The translations under genes were made by a program, and so were the position numbers. A stretch of 64,000 bases of DNA, from positions 1-64,000 of the forward strand of contig NZ_QEVW01000012.1 of the NCBI RefSeq assembly GCF_003287275.1. Direction: 5' to 3'. The notes under the pieces are model-generated. The model did not search any database. It was not told where the DNA came from and was given only the letters and a program-made list of their open reading frames with translations. Position 1 is the first letter of the stretch, and each line of letters opens with the position of its first letter. This document shows, piece after piece, positions 52,499 to 60,344 of this stretch. Origin of the DNA: Paenibacillus taichungensis (lineage in GTDB: Bacteria; Bacillota; Bacilli; Paenibacillales; Paenibacillaceae).

Positions 52499-52837
52499 AT
52501 CCATTATCAAACGATTAAACTAAGCGAGGAACTGTCTAAAATAAACGATAATTGGTCACCCCAACTAATTGGTGAAATGAATGACTATCAATTTAAGATT
52601 GTTAAGATAGCTGGCGATTATGAATGGCATGTTCATCCTGAAACCGATAAGTTATTTTTCGTGATTGAAGGCGAGATGATCATTGATTTTCGTGATGGTC
52701 AGGTGAGAATTTGTAAAGATGAGATGTTTATTGTCCCGAGGGGACTCGAGATCAAACCCTCCTCTGAAAAGGAATGTCATATCATGTTAATGGAACCCAA
52801 AAGTGAAGGAAACACCGGTGGAACTGTGTCCGCATAA
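52499..52837 (+). CDS. Small cupin-domain protein, apparently starting at ATC
   Basis: About 112 residues if begun at ATC 52499. A strong AAGGAGG (52485-52491) sits seven bases before that codon, and the reading IHYQTIKLSEELSKINDNWS, then PQLIGEMNDYQF, matches the normal start of this cupin family. The core is VKIAGDYEWHVHPETDKLFF and DEMFIVPRGLEIKPSSEKEC. The first ATG in frame is 52577, which has no ribosome site and would remove 26 residues. Either ATC is used as a rare start or the start codon has mutated and expression is reduced. The function is unknown. Confidence 0.75.
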   Translation: MHYQTIKLSEELSKINDNWSPQLIGEMNDYQFKIVKIAGDYEWHVHPETDKLFFVIEGEMIIDFRDGQVRICKDEMFIVPRGLEIKPSSEKECHIMLMEPKSEGNTGGTVSA

Positions 52838-52897
52838 ACAGTCTACTACGTATCGTTGAAGGGAATATGTATTCAAGGAATTTGCTTGTATATTCTA

Positions 52898-52926
52898 GAA
52901 AGGAGCTGAATGCAAACGCTCCTTTC
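52898..52926 (+). terminator. Stem-loop after the cupin gene
   Basis: GAAAGGAGC pairs with GCTCCTTTC around an 11-base loop, followed on the plus strand by CAAATTACCTTTTTT. A moderate terminator candidate. Confidence 0.5.
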
Positions 52927-52973
52927 CAAATTACCTTTTTTACCGAAAAATCATGTCTACAACAATCTACTTC

Positions 52974-53630
52974 TCATTCCTCATTCTGTGCTTTTTCTCT
53001 CCCGTTTGAATGGGGATTTCCTACTCTCCGCATCAGGGTTTCCAAAGGTCCACGGCTATTTATTTGAGTTATCATCAACGCAACCTCCCGAGTCGATAGA
53101 TCGTTTCCTTGTTCCATCCAGTGAGTTAAAAGTCCGATACTGGCCGAGGAGGTAAAGGCCAAAAAGTAATCCCAGGGAATGACGACAGCAGGATCATTTG
53201 GCATAATTGTTTCAAAATGTTGAAGCATCCGTTCCGCTATCAGTTCTTTAATCTGAATGGGCAGTTGTAAATCACCATTAGGACTGAGCATGATTCGCAG
53301 GTAGTCCGCATGTGACAACAGATATTCCAACAGCTTAAGGATAGCCGGGTATGGTTCCCCTCGCTCAGCATAATGTCCTACCTCCAACGGGTTAAGCTCC
53401 ACTGAAAGAATCTTTATTCCTTCGAAAATCTCTTTCTTCAGCTGGTCAACAAGGTCTGCCACATCCTTGTAGTGCAGATAAAATGTACCCCGGTTTATTT
53501 CCGCTCTTTCTGCGAGATCCATAACACTGATCTTGCTCAATCCCTTTTCAGCCGTGAGCTCTAACAAGGCCTGCCGAATAAGTTTCTTCGTTCGGATCTT
53601 GCGACGATCTTTTTTTAATTCATGCTCCAC
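52974..53630 (-). CDS. TetR family transcriptional regulator
   Basis: 218 residues. The N-terminal helix-turn-helix reads LSKISVMDLAERAEINRGTF then YLHYKDVADLVDQLKKEIF. The C-terminal domain resembles that of regulators of YhgE/Pip-type or drug-export genes. The start is GTG with AGGAG upstream. It is divergent from the membrane protein at 53784-54980, and repeated TAATCAAC elements lie between them. Confidence 0.92.
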   Translation of the reverse strand: MEHELKKDRRKIRTKKLIRQALLELTAEKGLSKISVMDLAERAEINRGTFYLHYKDVADLVDQLKKEIFEGIKILSVELNPLEVGHYAERGEPYPAILKLLEYLLSHADYLRIMLSPNGDLQLPIQIKELIAERMLQHFETIMPNDPAVVIPWDYFLAFTSSASIGLLTHWMEQGNDLSTREVALMITQINSRGPLETLMRRVGNPHSNGREKAQNEE

Positions 53631-53668
53631 TTTGTGTTCACTCCTAATTCAACACCTTTTAGGGCAGT

Positions 53669-53753
53669 GTTGATTAATGCTCAGTTTATAAAAATGTGAT
53701 TATTGTTTTTTTTCGTGCAATTATTATAATCAACTTTGTGATGAATAATCAAC
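53669..53753. promoter_or_regulatory. Three TAATCAAC elements in the TetR/YhgE divergent region
   Basis: GTTGATTA at 53669-53676 and TAATCAAC at 53727-53734 and 53746-53753. The last two are direct repeats 19 bases apart; the first is inverted. They may be half-sites bound by the TetR protein. Confidence 0.4.
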
Positions 53754-53783
53754 ATCATGATCATTAAAAGGGAGTGAAACGTA

Positions 53784-54980
53784 TTGCATCTGTTCAAAAA
53801 CAAGATGGTCTTGATGTCACCCATTATTGCATTGGTTATCATCTTTGTCTTCTCGCTGACTTTATTTCCATCCGTCCAGCCTAAGCCCGACAGCTTACCC
53901 GTCGCCATCGTCAATGAGGATCAGGGGGTACAAATCCCCAATCAGCCTCAGATGAATATGGGACAAAAAATTGTGGAAATGATTCAAAAAAGTTCATCAT
54001 CCGGAGATGATACAGAGCCGGCGGTAAAATGGGAGTCGGTAAACAGCCTGGAGGAAGTCCAACAAGGACTAGACCTTCAGAAGTATTATGCAGCCTTGGT
54101 TATCCCACAGGATTTCAGTTCAAAGCAAGCTTCACTCATGACTTCGGCCCCTTCTTCACCTGAAATACAGATTCTGATTAACCAGGGAATGAACATGGCC
54201 GCGTCGACTTTGTCTGGACAAATCTTAAACGGAGTCGTTGATAACATCAATAACACGGTACGCACGCAACTACTCGAAGAATTAAAAGCAAAAGGCACAA
54301 CCCTGACCGTAGAACAAGTTGCTTTTTTGGTGAATCCCATTGCCAAAGATGTGACCAATGTTAATGAAGTCGGCACACACAGTGCAAACGGCAATTCCCC
54401 CATTTCTTTATTCCAGCCGCTGTGGATGGCCAGTTTGGCAAGTTCTGCTCTTATTTATACGGCGGTCAAAAAAGTGCCTGTCACTACACGGAAAGGTCGC
54501 CTTTCTGTTAAAGTGGGACAGATTTTGACGGGTGCTGTCATTGCTGTTGTCGTAGGATTTGGCTTCACCTGGATCGCAGATAGGATCGTTGGGCTGCAAA
54601 TAACGAATTTTACCGATACTGCCCTGTTCCTGTCCATTTCGTCATTCAGTTTTTTCCTCCTGATCTCGGCCGTCATTTCTCTGTTGGGGCTTGGGGGAAT
54701 AGCCATTTTTGGCTTAATGCTCTTCTTTGGTGCACCGCTGCTTGCATTGGCGCCAGAAATGATGTCTTCTTTTTATCGGGAGTGGGTGTATCCGTGGCTT
54801 CCGATGCGTTTTATGATCGAAGGTTTACGGGGAATTTTCTTCTTTGATCACGGGTTGAGCTGGAGTTCACCACTTTCCGCTCTTGTCTGGATTGGACTTG
54901 CGGGAATGCTCATCATACTGGGTAGTGCGTTCATACCGCAACGTCATAAAGAGAGCCGCAATGAAATGATGAGCACATAA
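53784..54980 (+). CDS. YhgE/Pip-type or ABC-2 family membrane permease
   Basis: 398 residues. One N-terminal helix (MSPIIALVIIFVFSLTLFPS) is followed by a long extracellular region (about 35-205) beginning LPVAIVNEDQGVQIPNQPQM, then five to six membrane helices to the C-terminus. This plan is that of YhgE/Pip and of ABC-2 permeases of drug exporters. The start is TTG with GGGAGTG upstream. No ATPase gene lies beside it. It is probably repressed by the divergent TetR protein. The substrate is unknown. Confidence 0.85.
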   Translation: MHLFKNKMVLMSPIIALVIIFVFSLTLFPSVQPKPDSLPVAIVNEDQGVQIPNQPQMNMGQKIVEMIQKSSSSGDDTEPAVKWESVNSLEEVQQGLDLQKYYAALVIPQDFSSKQASLMTSAPSSPEIQILINQGMNMAASTLSGQILNGVVDNINNTVRTQLLEELKAKGTTLTVEQVAFLVNPIAKDVTNVNEVGTHSANGNSPISLFQPLWMASLASSALIYTAVKKVPVTTRKGRLSVKVGQILTGAVIAVVVGFGFTWIADRIVGLQITNFTDTALFLSISSFSFFLLISAVISLLGLGGIAIFGLMLFFGAPLLALAPEMMSSFYREWVYPWLPMRFMIEGLRGIFFFDHGLSWSSPLSALVWIGLAGMLIILGSAFIPQRHKESRNEMMST

Positions 54981-55052
54981 TCTGGAGAGCGCATAAAGTC
55001 CTTTATATGTGACGACACCGTCCAGTTAAGCTGCCAAAGACATAAACGAAAC

Positions 55053-55089
55053 AAAGCCCCTTCACCAATGAAGGGGCTTTTACTTTTTT
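55053..55089. terminator. Terminator between convergent genes
   Basis: AAAGCCCCTTC and GAAGGGGCTTT pair around ACCAAT, then TTACTTTTTTT on the plus strand. Confidence 0.9.
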
Positions 55090-55141
55090 TAAGAGATAAT
55101 ACATGTCACTACACAGCTGAATGGTTTACTACAAACCGATT

Positions 55142-57640
55142 TTAAATAAATAGATTATGATTTGCATGAGCTGCCTGTCCAAGATAGTAACCCACTCCAC
55201 CAATGTTAACTGAATCCATTAATTCTTCACGCTGAATCCCCATCAAATCCATGGACATCTGGCAAGCGACAAACTCAACTCCCTGCGCAGTTGCGGTCTG
55301 CATCAGTTCTTCCAAAGAAGCAACATTATTATTTTTCATAATGCCTCGAATAATCTTTGGACCCACTCCGAGCATATTCATTTTGGACATGCCTAGCTTG
55401 TGGCTGCCTCGTGGTAACATCATTTCAAACATGCGGCCAATCATAGTTTTGGATACAGGCTGTGGCTGATGCTTACGAATAATATTTAATCCCCAGAATG
55501 TGAAGAACATGGTTACTTTACGTCCACTTGCTGCTGCCCCATTGGCAATAATAAGAGAAGCAATCGCTTTATCCAGATCACCACTGAAGACAACCATCGT
55601 GCTGGCAGGCTCCTCTTTAGGCGTTTCCATAGCTGAAGATGTGGTCTGCACGGTATTTTTCTCGATAACTGCTTCAATCGTACCGCCTTTGGATCGTTCC
55701 AAGTGTAAGAGTGAGGAGCCAGACATGGTTGCCCATGCTTTCACATCTTCATAAAATCCTGGATCGGAAGCTTTCACCCGCAAAGTCTCGCCATTCGATA
55801 GTTGATCCATTTTCTGCTTAAGTTGTATCAGCGGACCGGGACAACTTAAACCGCACACGTTCAACTCGTTATCAATACGCTGTGGCTTTGCAGAGATTGG
55901 ATTGGAAGGCTCTGTTTCCTTTACAGCATATTTCGGATTGTTGTTCTGATCCTGCCCGTTATTATTTTCATCGTTTCCGGGAGAAATTGGAGCGGGCTGA
56001 AATTGTGCTTGGCGGTATGTTTTATAGCCTCCACTCAGATTTTTCACATTAAAGCCATGCTGACGCAAAATCTGCGAAGCTGTATATCCACGCAGACCAA
56101 CCTGGCAGTATACCCAAATATCTTTGGCTGGGTCTAATTCATCTAACCGCTGACGAAGCTCATCCACTGAAATATTTATGGAATCCGGAATATTTCCATT
56201 ACGGTGCTCCAGCTCACTTCGTACATCCAGCAATATCGACTGCTCCGGATGGCGTTCAGATAGCTGATCATAGGTGAACGTTTCAACACGTCCAGCTGTG
56301 ATATTTTCAGCTGCATATCCAGCCATATTAACTGGATCTTTCGCAGAGGAATACGGTGGCGCGTAACTCAATTCGAGCTCTGTCAAATCCTTGATGTGAC
56401 CCCCGAAATGAATGGCTACAGCAATATCATCAATCCGTTTATCCACACCGTCATAACCAACTGCTTGTGCGCCTAAAATTTTTCCTGCCGGTGTAAACAG
56501 CAGTTTAAGAGTAATCGCGCTGGAACCCGGATAATACGATGCATGAGATGCAGGATGCACGATTACAGTTCGATAATCGATGCCTAGACGTTTTAGTGTT
56601 TTCTCATTACTGCCTGTAGCTGCTCCAGTCATTCCAAACACTTTAATAATGGCTGTTCCTTGTGTCCCCCTGTAAATGGAACTTAGTCCGGCAATACGAT
56701 CTGCAACAATGCGTCCCTGTTTGTTTGCAGGTCCAGCAAGCGGAATAGCTGTCTTTGTGCCATGAATGGTTTCAGTTACTTCAATGGCATCACCAACAGC
56801 ATAGATATGTGGCACACTGGTTTCGAGAGCTTCGTTGACCATAATATGTCCACGTGTTCCCAGGGATACTCTGCTATTTCTCACAAAAGCTGTATCTGGG
56901 GTTACTCCTATTGCAAGAATAACGAAGTCAGCTGTCAGAACACGACCATCAGCAAGCTCAACACCAATGCCATGTTCAAGTGAATGAAAGCCCTGTACAC
57001 GTTGGGAAAACAGCAGCTTCACTCCATTTTGCTCCATTTCCTGTGCCAAGGCTGCTGCCAGCTCAGCATCAAATGGAGTAAGTAGCTGACCGTTACCCTC
57101 TACCAATGTTACATCCAATCCGGCTTCCTTTAAATTTTCCGCCATTTCAACACCAATAAACCCTCCACCTATAACAATTGAAGATACGTTGTTAGATGAA
57201 TTAACTTGCTTCTTGATCCGATCAATATCTGGAATGCTCCGCACGGTATAAATCAGTGGATTATCCTTACCTGGCAGATTGGGTATGATTGGCTTGGCGC
57301 CTGGTGACAAAATCAGTTCATCATAGCTTTCTTCATATGAACCACGCTCCTGGCTTTGTACCCGAACTGTACGAGTATTGGGATCAATCGCGACGATTTC
57401 ACTTTCTGTACGCACATCAATATTAAAACGGTCAGCCATACCTTTAGGCGTTTGGACCAGCAGACGCTCTCGCTCCTCAATCGAGCCACCAATATAATAA
57501 GGTAAGCCACAATTGGCAAATGATATATAGGGTCCTTTTTCAAATATGATAATTTCGGCATGTTCATCCAGACGGCGCAGACGGGCAGCAGCTGATGCCC
57601 CACCCGCTACTCCGCCCACAATCAGTACTTTTTTGCTCAT
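55142..57640 (-). CDS. CoA-disulfide reductase / rhodanese / TusA / DsrE-like fusion protein
   Basis: 832 residues with four modules. Residues 1-450: pyridine nucleotide-disulfide reductase of the CoA-disulfide type, with GGVAGGASAAARLRR and the active-site Cys in SFANCGLPYYIGG. About 465-560: rhodanese with catalytic Cys in VYCQVGLRGYTA. An Asn/Gln-rich linker (GNDENNNGQDQNNNP) follows. About 600-675: TusA with LSCPGPLIQLKQ. About 690-832: DsrE-like domain with the Cys in FVACQMSMDLMGI. Such proteins handle persulfide and sulfane sulfur, reducing or relaying it. It is co-transcribed after the ArsR-type regulator with a four-base overlap. Cytoplasmic. Confidence 0.93.
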   Translation of the reverse strand: MSKKVLIVGGVAGGASAAARLRRLDEHAEIIIFEKGPYISFANCGLPYYIGGSIEERERLLVQTPKGMADRFNIDVRTESEIVAIDPNTRTVRVQSQERGSYEESYDELILSPGAKPIIPNLPGKDNPLIYTVRSIPDIDRIKKQVNSSNNVSSIVIGGGFIGVEMAENLKEAGLDVTLVEGNGQLLTPFDAELAAALAQEMEQNGVKLLFSQRVQGFHSLEHGIGVELADGRVLTADFVILAIGVTPDTAFVRNSRVSLGTRGHIMVNEALETSVPHIYAVGDAIEVTETIHGTKTAIPLAGPANKQGRIVADRIAGLSSIYRGTQGTAIIKVFGMTGAATGSNEKTLKRLGIDYRTVIVHPASHASYYPGSSAITLKLLFTPAGKILGAQAVGYDGVDKRIDDIAVAIHFGGHIKDLTELELSYAPPYSSAKDPVNMAGYAAENITAGRVETFTYDQLSERHPEQSILLDVRSELEHRNGNIPDSINISVDELRQRLDELDPAKDIWVYCQVGLRGYTASQILRQHGFNVKNLSGGYKTYRQAQFQPAPISPGNDENNNGQDQNNNPKYAVKETEPSNPISAKPQRIDNELNVCGLSCPGPLIQLKQKMDQLSNGETLRVKASDPGFYEDVKAWATMSGSSLLHLERSKGGTIEAVIEKNTVQTTSSAMETPKEEPASTMVVFSGDLDKAIASLIIANGAAASGRKVTMFFTFWGLNIIRKHQPQPVSKTMIGRMFEMMLPRGSHKLGMSKMNMLGVGPKIIRGIMKNNNVASLEELMQTATAQGVEFVACQMSMDLMGIQREELMDSVNIGGVGYYLGQAAHANHNLFI

Positions 57641-57951
57641 GATTCACAATCTTCCTCTCCAAACAAAATAGGGATCATCTGTTCAATCCGTTGGTCGGCA
57701 AGCACGTAATTTACTTCAAGGCCATTGCGCTCAGTCGCTACAATCCCTGCACTGCGCAGCTTCTGCAAATGCTGAGATACTGTTGATTGCGGGAGGTCCA
57801 GACACTCCTGCATATATGAAACATTACATTTCTTTTTTCGCATCAACCCACGCACAATGCACAGTCGAATCGGATGAGATAGAGCTTTCAGTAAATTAGC
57901 AGGTTCATCGAACTGTTTTAAATTAGTGCTATCAAAAGCTTCAGTATTCAA
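57637..57951 (-). CDS. ArsR family repressor, probably persulfide-responsive
   Basis: 104 residues with winged helix (PIRLCIVRGLMRKKKCNVSY then MQECLDLPQSTVSQHLQKLR). Cys occur in LCIVR, KKKCN, QECLD and in the C-terminal EEDCES; no CVC metal site is present. In SqrR/BigR-type repressors a similarly placed Cys pair forms a polysulfide bridge, so sulfane-sulfur sensing is a reasonable inference given the downstream gene. The start is TTG after GGAGGGG. A perfect 20-base palindrome lies just upstream. Confidence 0.92.
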   Translation of the reverse strand: MNTEAFDSTNLKQFDEPANLLKALSHPIRLCIVRGLMRKKKCNVSYMQECLDLPQSTVSQHLQKLRSAGIVATERNGLEVNYVLADQRIEQMIPILFGEEDCES

Positions 57952-57972
57952 AATTACCCCTCCTGAATCGTT

Positions 57973-57992
57973 ATATCGTAATATTACGATAT
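57973..57992. promoter_or_regulatory. ArsR-type operator, perfect 20-base palindrome
   Basis: ATATCGTAATATTACGATAT is fully palindromic and lies about 22 bases upstream of the repressor start, in the promoter region of the repressor/sulfur-protein operon. Confidence 0.85.
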
Positions 57993-58182
57993 TTAAATTG
58001 AAATGTCAAAATCTTTTCATCCGTTGATTTAACTTCAACTTAGATTCTATAAAATGTCGCATCAAAATTATAAAAGCCAGTAACACCAAGACCATTAAGA
58101 AAAGCCTATACACACGCAGAAACTGTCATGTTTATCGGCTTTTGGGCTTTCCATCCTATTATGATTGACTCTTCCCTGTTCC

Positions 58183-58431
58183 TCAGAATCCATATAAAAT
58201 TAAAGATTTGATAAGAAAGAACATACACAGAACACCTAGCAATAGAAACATCATTGCAGACTGACGTTCATTTTTCCACATTCGAATTGTATTAGCAATA
58301 CTTAAAATTGCCAATGCAACCATATTAATTCGAGTATCCATCTCAACAAAATTAATACACAGGAGAACAAATATCATTACCCCGACAAAAAGAAACCATA
58401 TTGGTATATTCTTAGTAAGTCGTTTAATCAT
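58183..58431 (-). CDS. Small membrane protein of unknown function
   Basis: About 82 residues, basic start (MIKRLTKNI) then three hydrophobic helices (IWFLFVGVMIFVLLCINFVE, MVALAILSIANTIRM, MMFLLLGVLCMFFLIKSLIL). The ATG at 58431 has AAGGGG seven bases upstream. No family recognised. It stands alone between the ArsR operon and the lichenase gene. Confidence 0.65.
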   Translation of the reverse strand: MIKRLTKNIPIWFLFVGVMIFVLLCINFVEMDTRINMVALAILSIANTIRMWKNERQSAMMFLLLGVLCMFFLIKSLILYGF

Positions 58432-58556
58432 TTTCATTCCCCTTAAAATTTTACATTCTAACTCTAATAGGGTATTCTTCAAGTTTATTGAAATACCTTC
58501 AAAATTTTTTATATTAAGCTTTGCTGTATATGTACTCTTTTATTTTAATCTAAATC

Positions 58557-58582
58557 AAAAAGCAGCCGGTGAGCGGCTGCTT
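58557..58582 (-). terminator. Terminator of the lichenase gene
   Basis: AGCAGCCG pairs with CGGCTGCT around CTCAC, followed by TTTT on the minus strand, nine bases after the stop. Confidence 0.85.
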
Positions 58583-58590
58583 CTGCATCA

Positions 58591-59307
58591 TTAGTTACTC
58601 GTATATTTAACCCAATCGTATTCTGCATACAATGGATTGGCACCGTTATAAGGACCTAGCCAGCTATCCACGCCGGTTCCATTCCATATATTCATCATAA
58701 TTCTACCGGGTGTTACGGGAATATTGCTGGTTGCAGTATGCTTCAATACGCCATCTACATACCATTTGATATAACCTGGTTGCCAATCGAAAGTATAGGT
58801 ATGAAACCCCTGTGATGCATCAAACCCAAGGTTAATAACCTTCTCATGACCACCAACCCCATTTGTATAATAATTAAACTGCACTTTGGTCGTGTCCTTT
58901 CCCAAGAATTCAATATCAATTTCATCCCATTGTGTGCCATGAGCAGGTCCTGTGTACGTGAAAAAGGAGGAGACAATGCCCGTATTTTTGGCAGGCTTCA
59001 TACTGACTTCATACAGTCCATATCCGTAATTATTTGTGGATCGATACTCCCCGCAATCAAACTTGTTGTACGCAGAACTTGTCAAACCAAGCTTGAGCTT
59101 TCCATCGTTTGTAAAATTGACATTGTTGGCTCTCCACGTGCAATTGAACATATTTCCGTTGGAATAACCATCTGCCTTTTGCCATGTTTCCGGGTTAAAA
59201 TAAGTTAGTGGTTCCCAGAATACATAACTTGCGAAAGCACTTACCGAAACAAATAAAGATACCACACCTGCCACCACCAAAGTGTACCAAGACTTCCTCT
59301 TCATCAT
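58591..59307 (-). CDS. bglS: Beta-1,3-1,4-glucanase (lichenase), GH16
   Basis: About 238 residues. A signal peptide (MMKRKSWYTLVVAGVVSLFV to SAFA) precedes the secreted GH16 enzyme. The catalytic motif is DEIDIEFLG (nucleophile and acid/base Glu around the central Asp). It is nearly the same along its length as Paenibacillus lichenases (for example FNCTWRANNVNFTNDGKLKL, NPLYAEYDWVKYTSN). It cuts mixed-linkage glucan of cereals and lichens. The ATG at 59307 or 59304 follows GGAGGTG. A cre-like palindrome lies about 90 bases upstream. Single-gene unit. Confidence 0.96.
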   Translation of the reverse strand: MMKRKSWYTLVVAGVVSLFVSVSAFASYVFWEPLTYFNPETWQKADGYSNGNMFNCTWRANNVNFTNDGKLKLGLTSSAYNKFDCGEYRSTNNYGYGLYEVSMKPAKNTGIVSSFFTYTGPAHGTQWDEIDIEFLGKDTTKVQFNYYTNGVGGHEKVINLGFDASQGFHTYTFDWQPGYIKWYVDGVLKHTATSNIPVTPGRIMMNIWNGTGVDSWLGPYNGANPLYAEYDWVKYTSN

Positions 59308-59392
59308 ACACCTCCATAAACGATTCCACACATGTACGAAGTATGGGCAAGTGATTCCCGAAAAATGAGTAGATTCTCTTGCCGCAGCAGAT

Positions 59393-59409
59393 ATGTAAAA
59401 CGCTTACAT
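59393..59409. promoter_or_regulatory. cre-like site upstream of lichenase
   Basis: ATGTAAAACGCTTACAT is palindromic with arms ATGTAA/TTACAT and contains the CG core of CcpA sites. Catabolite repression of secreted glucanases is common in this group. The rest of 59308-59590 holds nothing else I recognise. Confidence 0.65.
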
Positions 59410-59590
59410 GGTTGGTGTTTCCATTCTATCTGGATGTGAAAAGGGTAACTATAATAATCTTTAAAGATAGATATTCATTTCTAAAGATTGATGTGAGGAA
59501 AAACTACCTCACTTGCGTCAATCATCATGGATTCATGTGCTGGATGAAGAGAGTCAAACCTGCTGATTTCAATTGATCCAAAAGAAAATA

Positions 59591-59672
59591 TGACACGGTG
59601 TCATTTTTATTGTTGACGTATGACATTGGTGTCATATATAATTCGTTAATCAGCAATTGTGACACGGTGTCA
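59591..59672 (+). promoter_or_regulatory. TetR-controlled promoter with three operators
   Basis: TGACACGGTGTCA at 59591-59603 and again at 59660-59672, and the variant TGACATTGGTGTCA at 59621-59634. The middle one lies between TTGACG (59613-59618) and TATAAT (59637-59642), spacer 18. The third lies between the start of transcription and the ribosome site. The encoded TetR protein most likely binds all three. Confidence 0.85.
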
Positions 59673-59696
59673 CTCATAAAGATTGGAGGATTATAT

Positions 59697-60314
59697 TTGC
59701 CCAAAAAAACATTTTTCCACTTATCGAAAGATAAACAGGACACGTTAATTCAATGTGCCAAAAGGGAATTTTCTCGGGTTCCATTACACGAAGCATCCAT
59801 TGCCAATATTATCAAAGATGCCGGGATCTCCAGAGGAAGTTTTTATCAATACTTTGAAGAAAAAGAAGATCTGTATTATTACCTGTTGAACCAGTCCTCG
59901 CAGAAAAATAGTGAACGATTTATTGCAGCTTTAAAGGAGAACAACGGAGATATATTCGAAGCTTTTATCGATTCATTTCAATTTATGATTCAGAATCACA
60001 CCAATCAAGAACACAAAAACTTTTTTAGAAATGCCTTTTTAAATATGAATTATAAAACAGAAAAAACATTTACGAAAAACATTTATGAAGAAAATCGGGA
60101 TAATCACCTTTTACCTATCATTGGGTTAATGAATACAGAAACGTTAAATATACAAGGTGAACGAGAATTGCAGCATATTCTAAAAATTATTATAGCTGTA
60201 ACTTTTGATAACCTTATTCAAATATTCGTAAAAGATTTAACCTATGAAGAAGCTTTAAAAAATTATGGTGAGCAAATGGAACTGCTAAAAAGAGGATTTA
60301 AAAAAATTCAATAA
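59697..60314 (+). CDS. TetR family regulator of the DHA2 efflux pump
   Basis: About 205 residues. The helix-turn-helix is VPLHEASIANIIKDAGISRG then SFYQYFEEKEDLYYYLLNQS; the rest is helical ligand-binding domain. I choose TTG 59697 with GGAGG seven bases upstream; the open frame to 59598 would run through the operators. It is followed after 30 bases by the efflux pump gene, so both are released together when the drug binds the repressor. Confidence 0.93.
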   Translation: MPKKTFFHLSKDKQDTLIQCAKREFSRVPLHEASIANIIKDAGISRGSFYQYFEEKEDLYYYLLNQSSQKNSERFIAALKENNGDIFEAFIDSFQFMIQNHTNQEHKNFFRNAFLNMNYKTEKTFTKNIYEENRDNHLLPIIGLMNTETLNIQGERELQHILKIIIAVTFDNLIQIFVKDLTYEEALKNYGEQMELLKRGFKKIQ

Positions 60315-60344
60315 TCAGAAGTGTAAAAAGGAGAAAACAAATAT

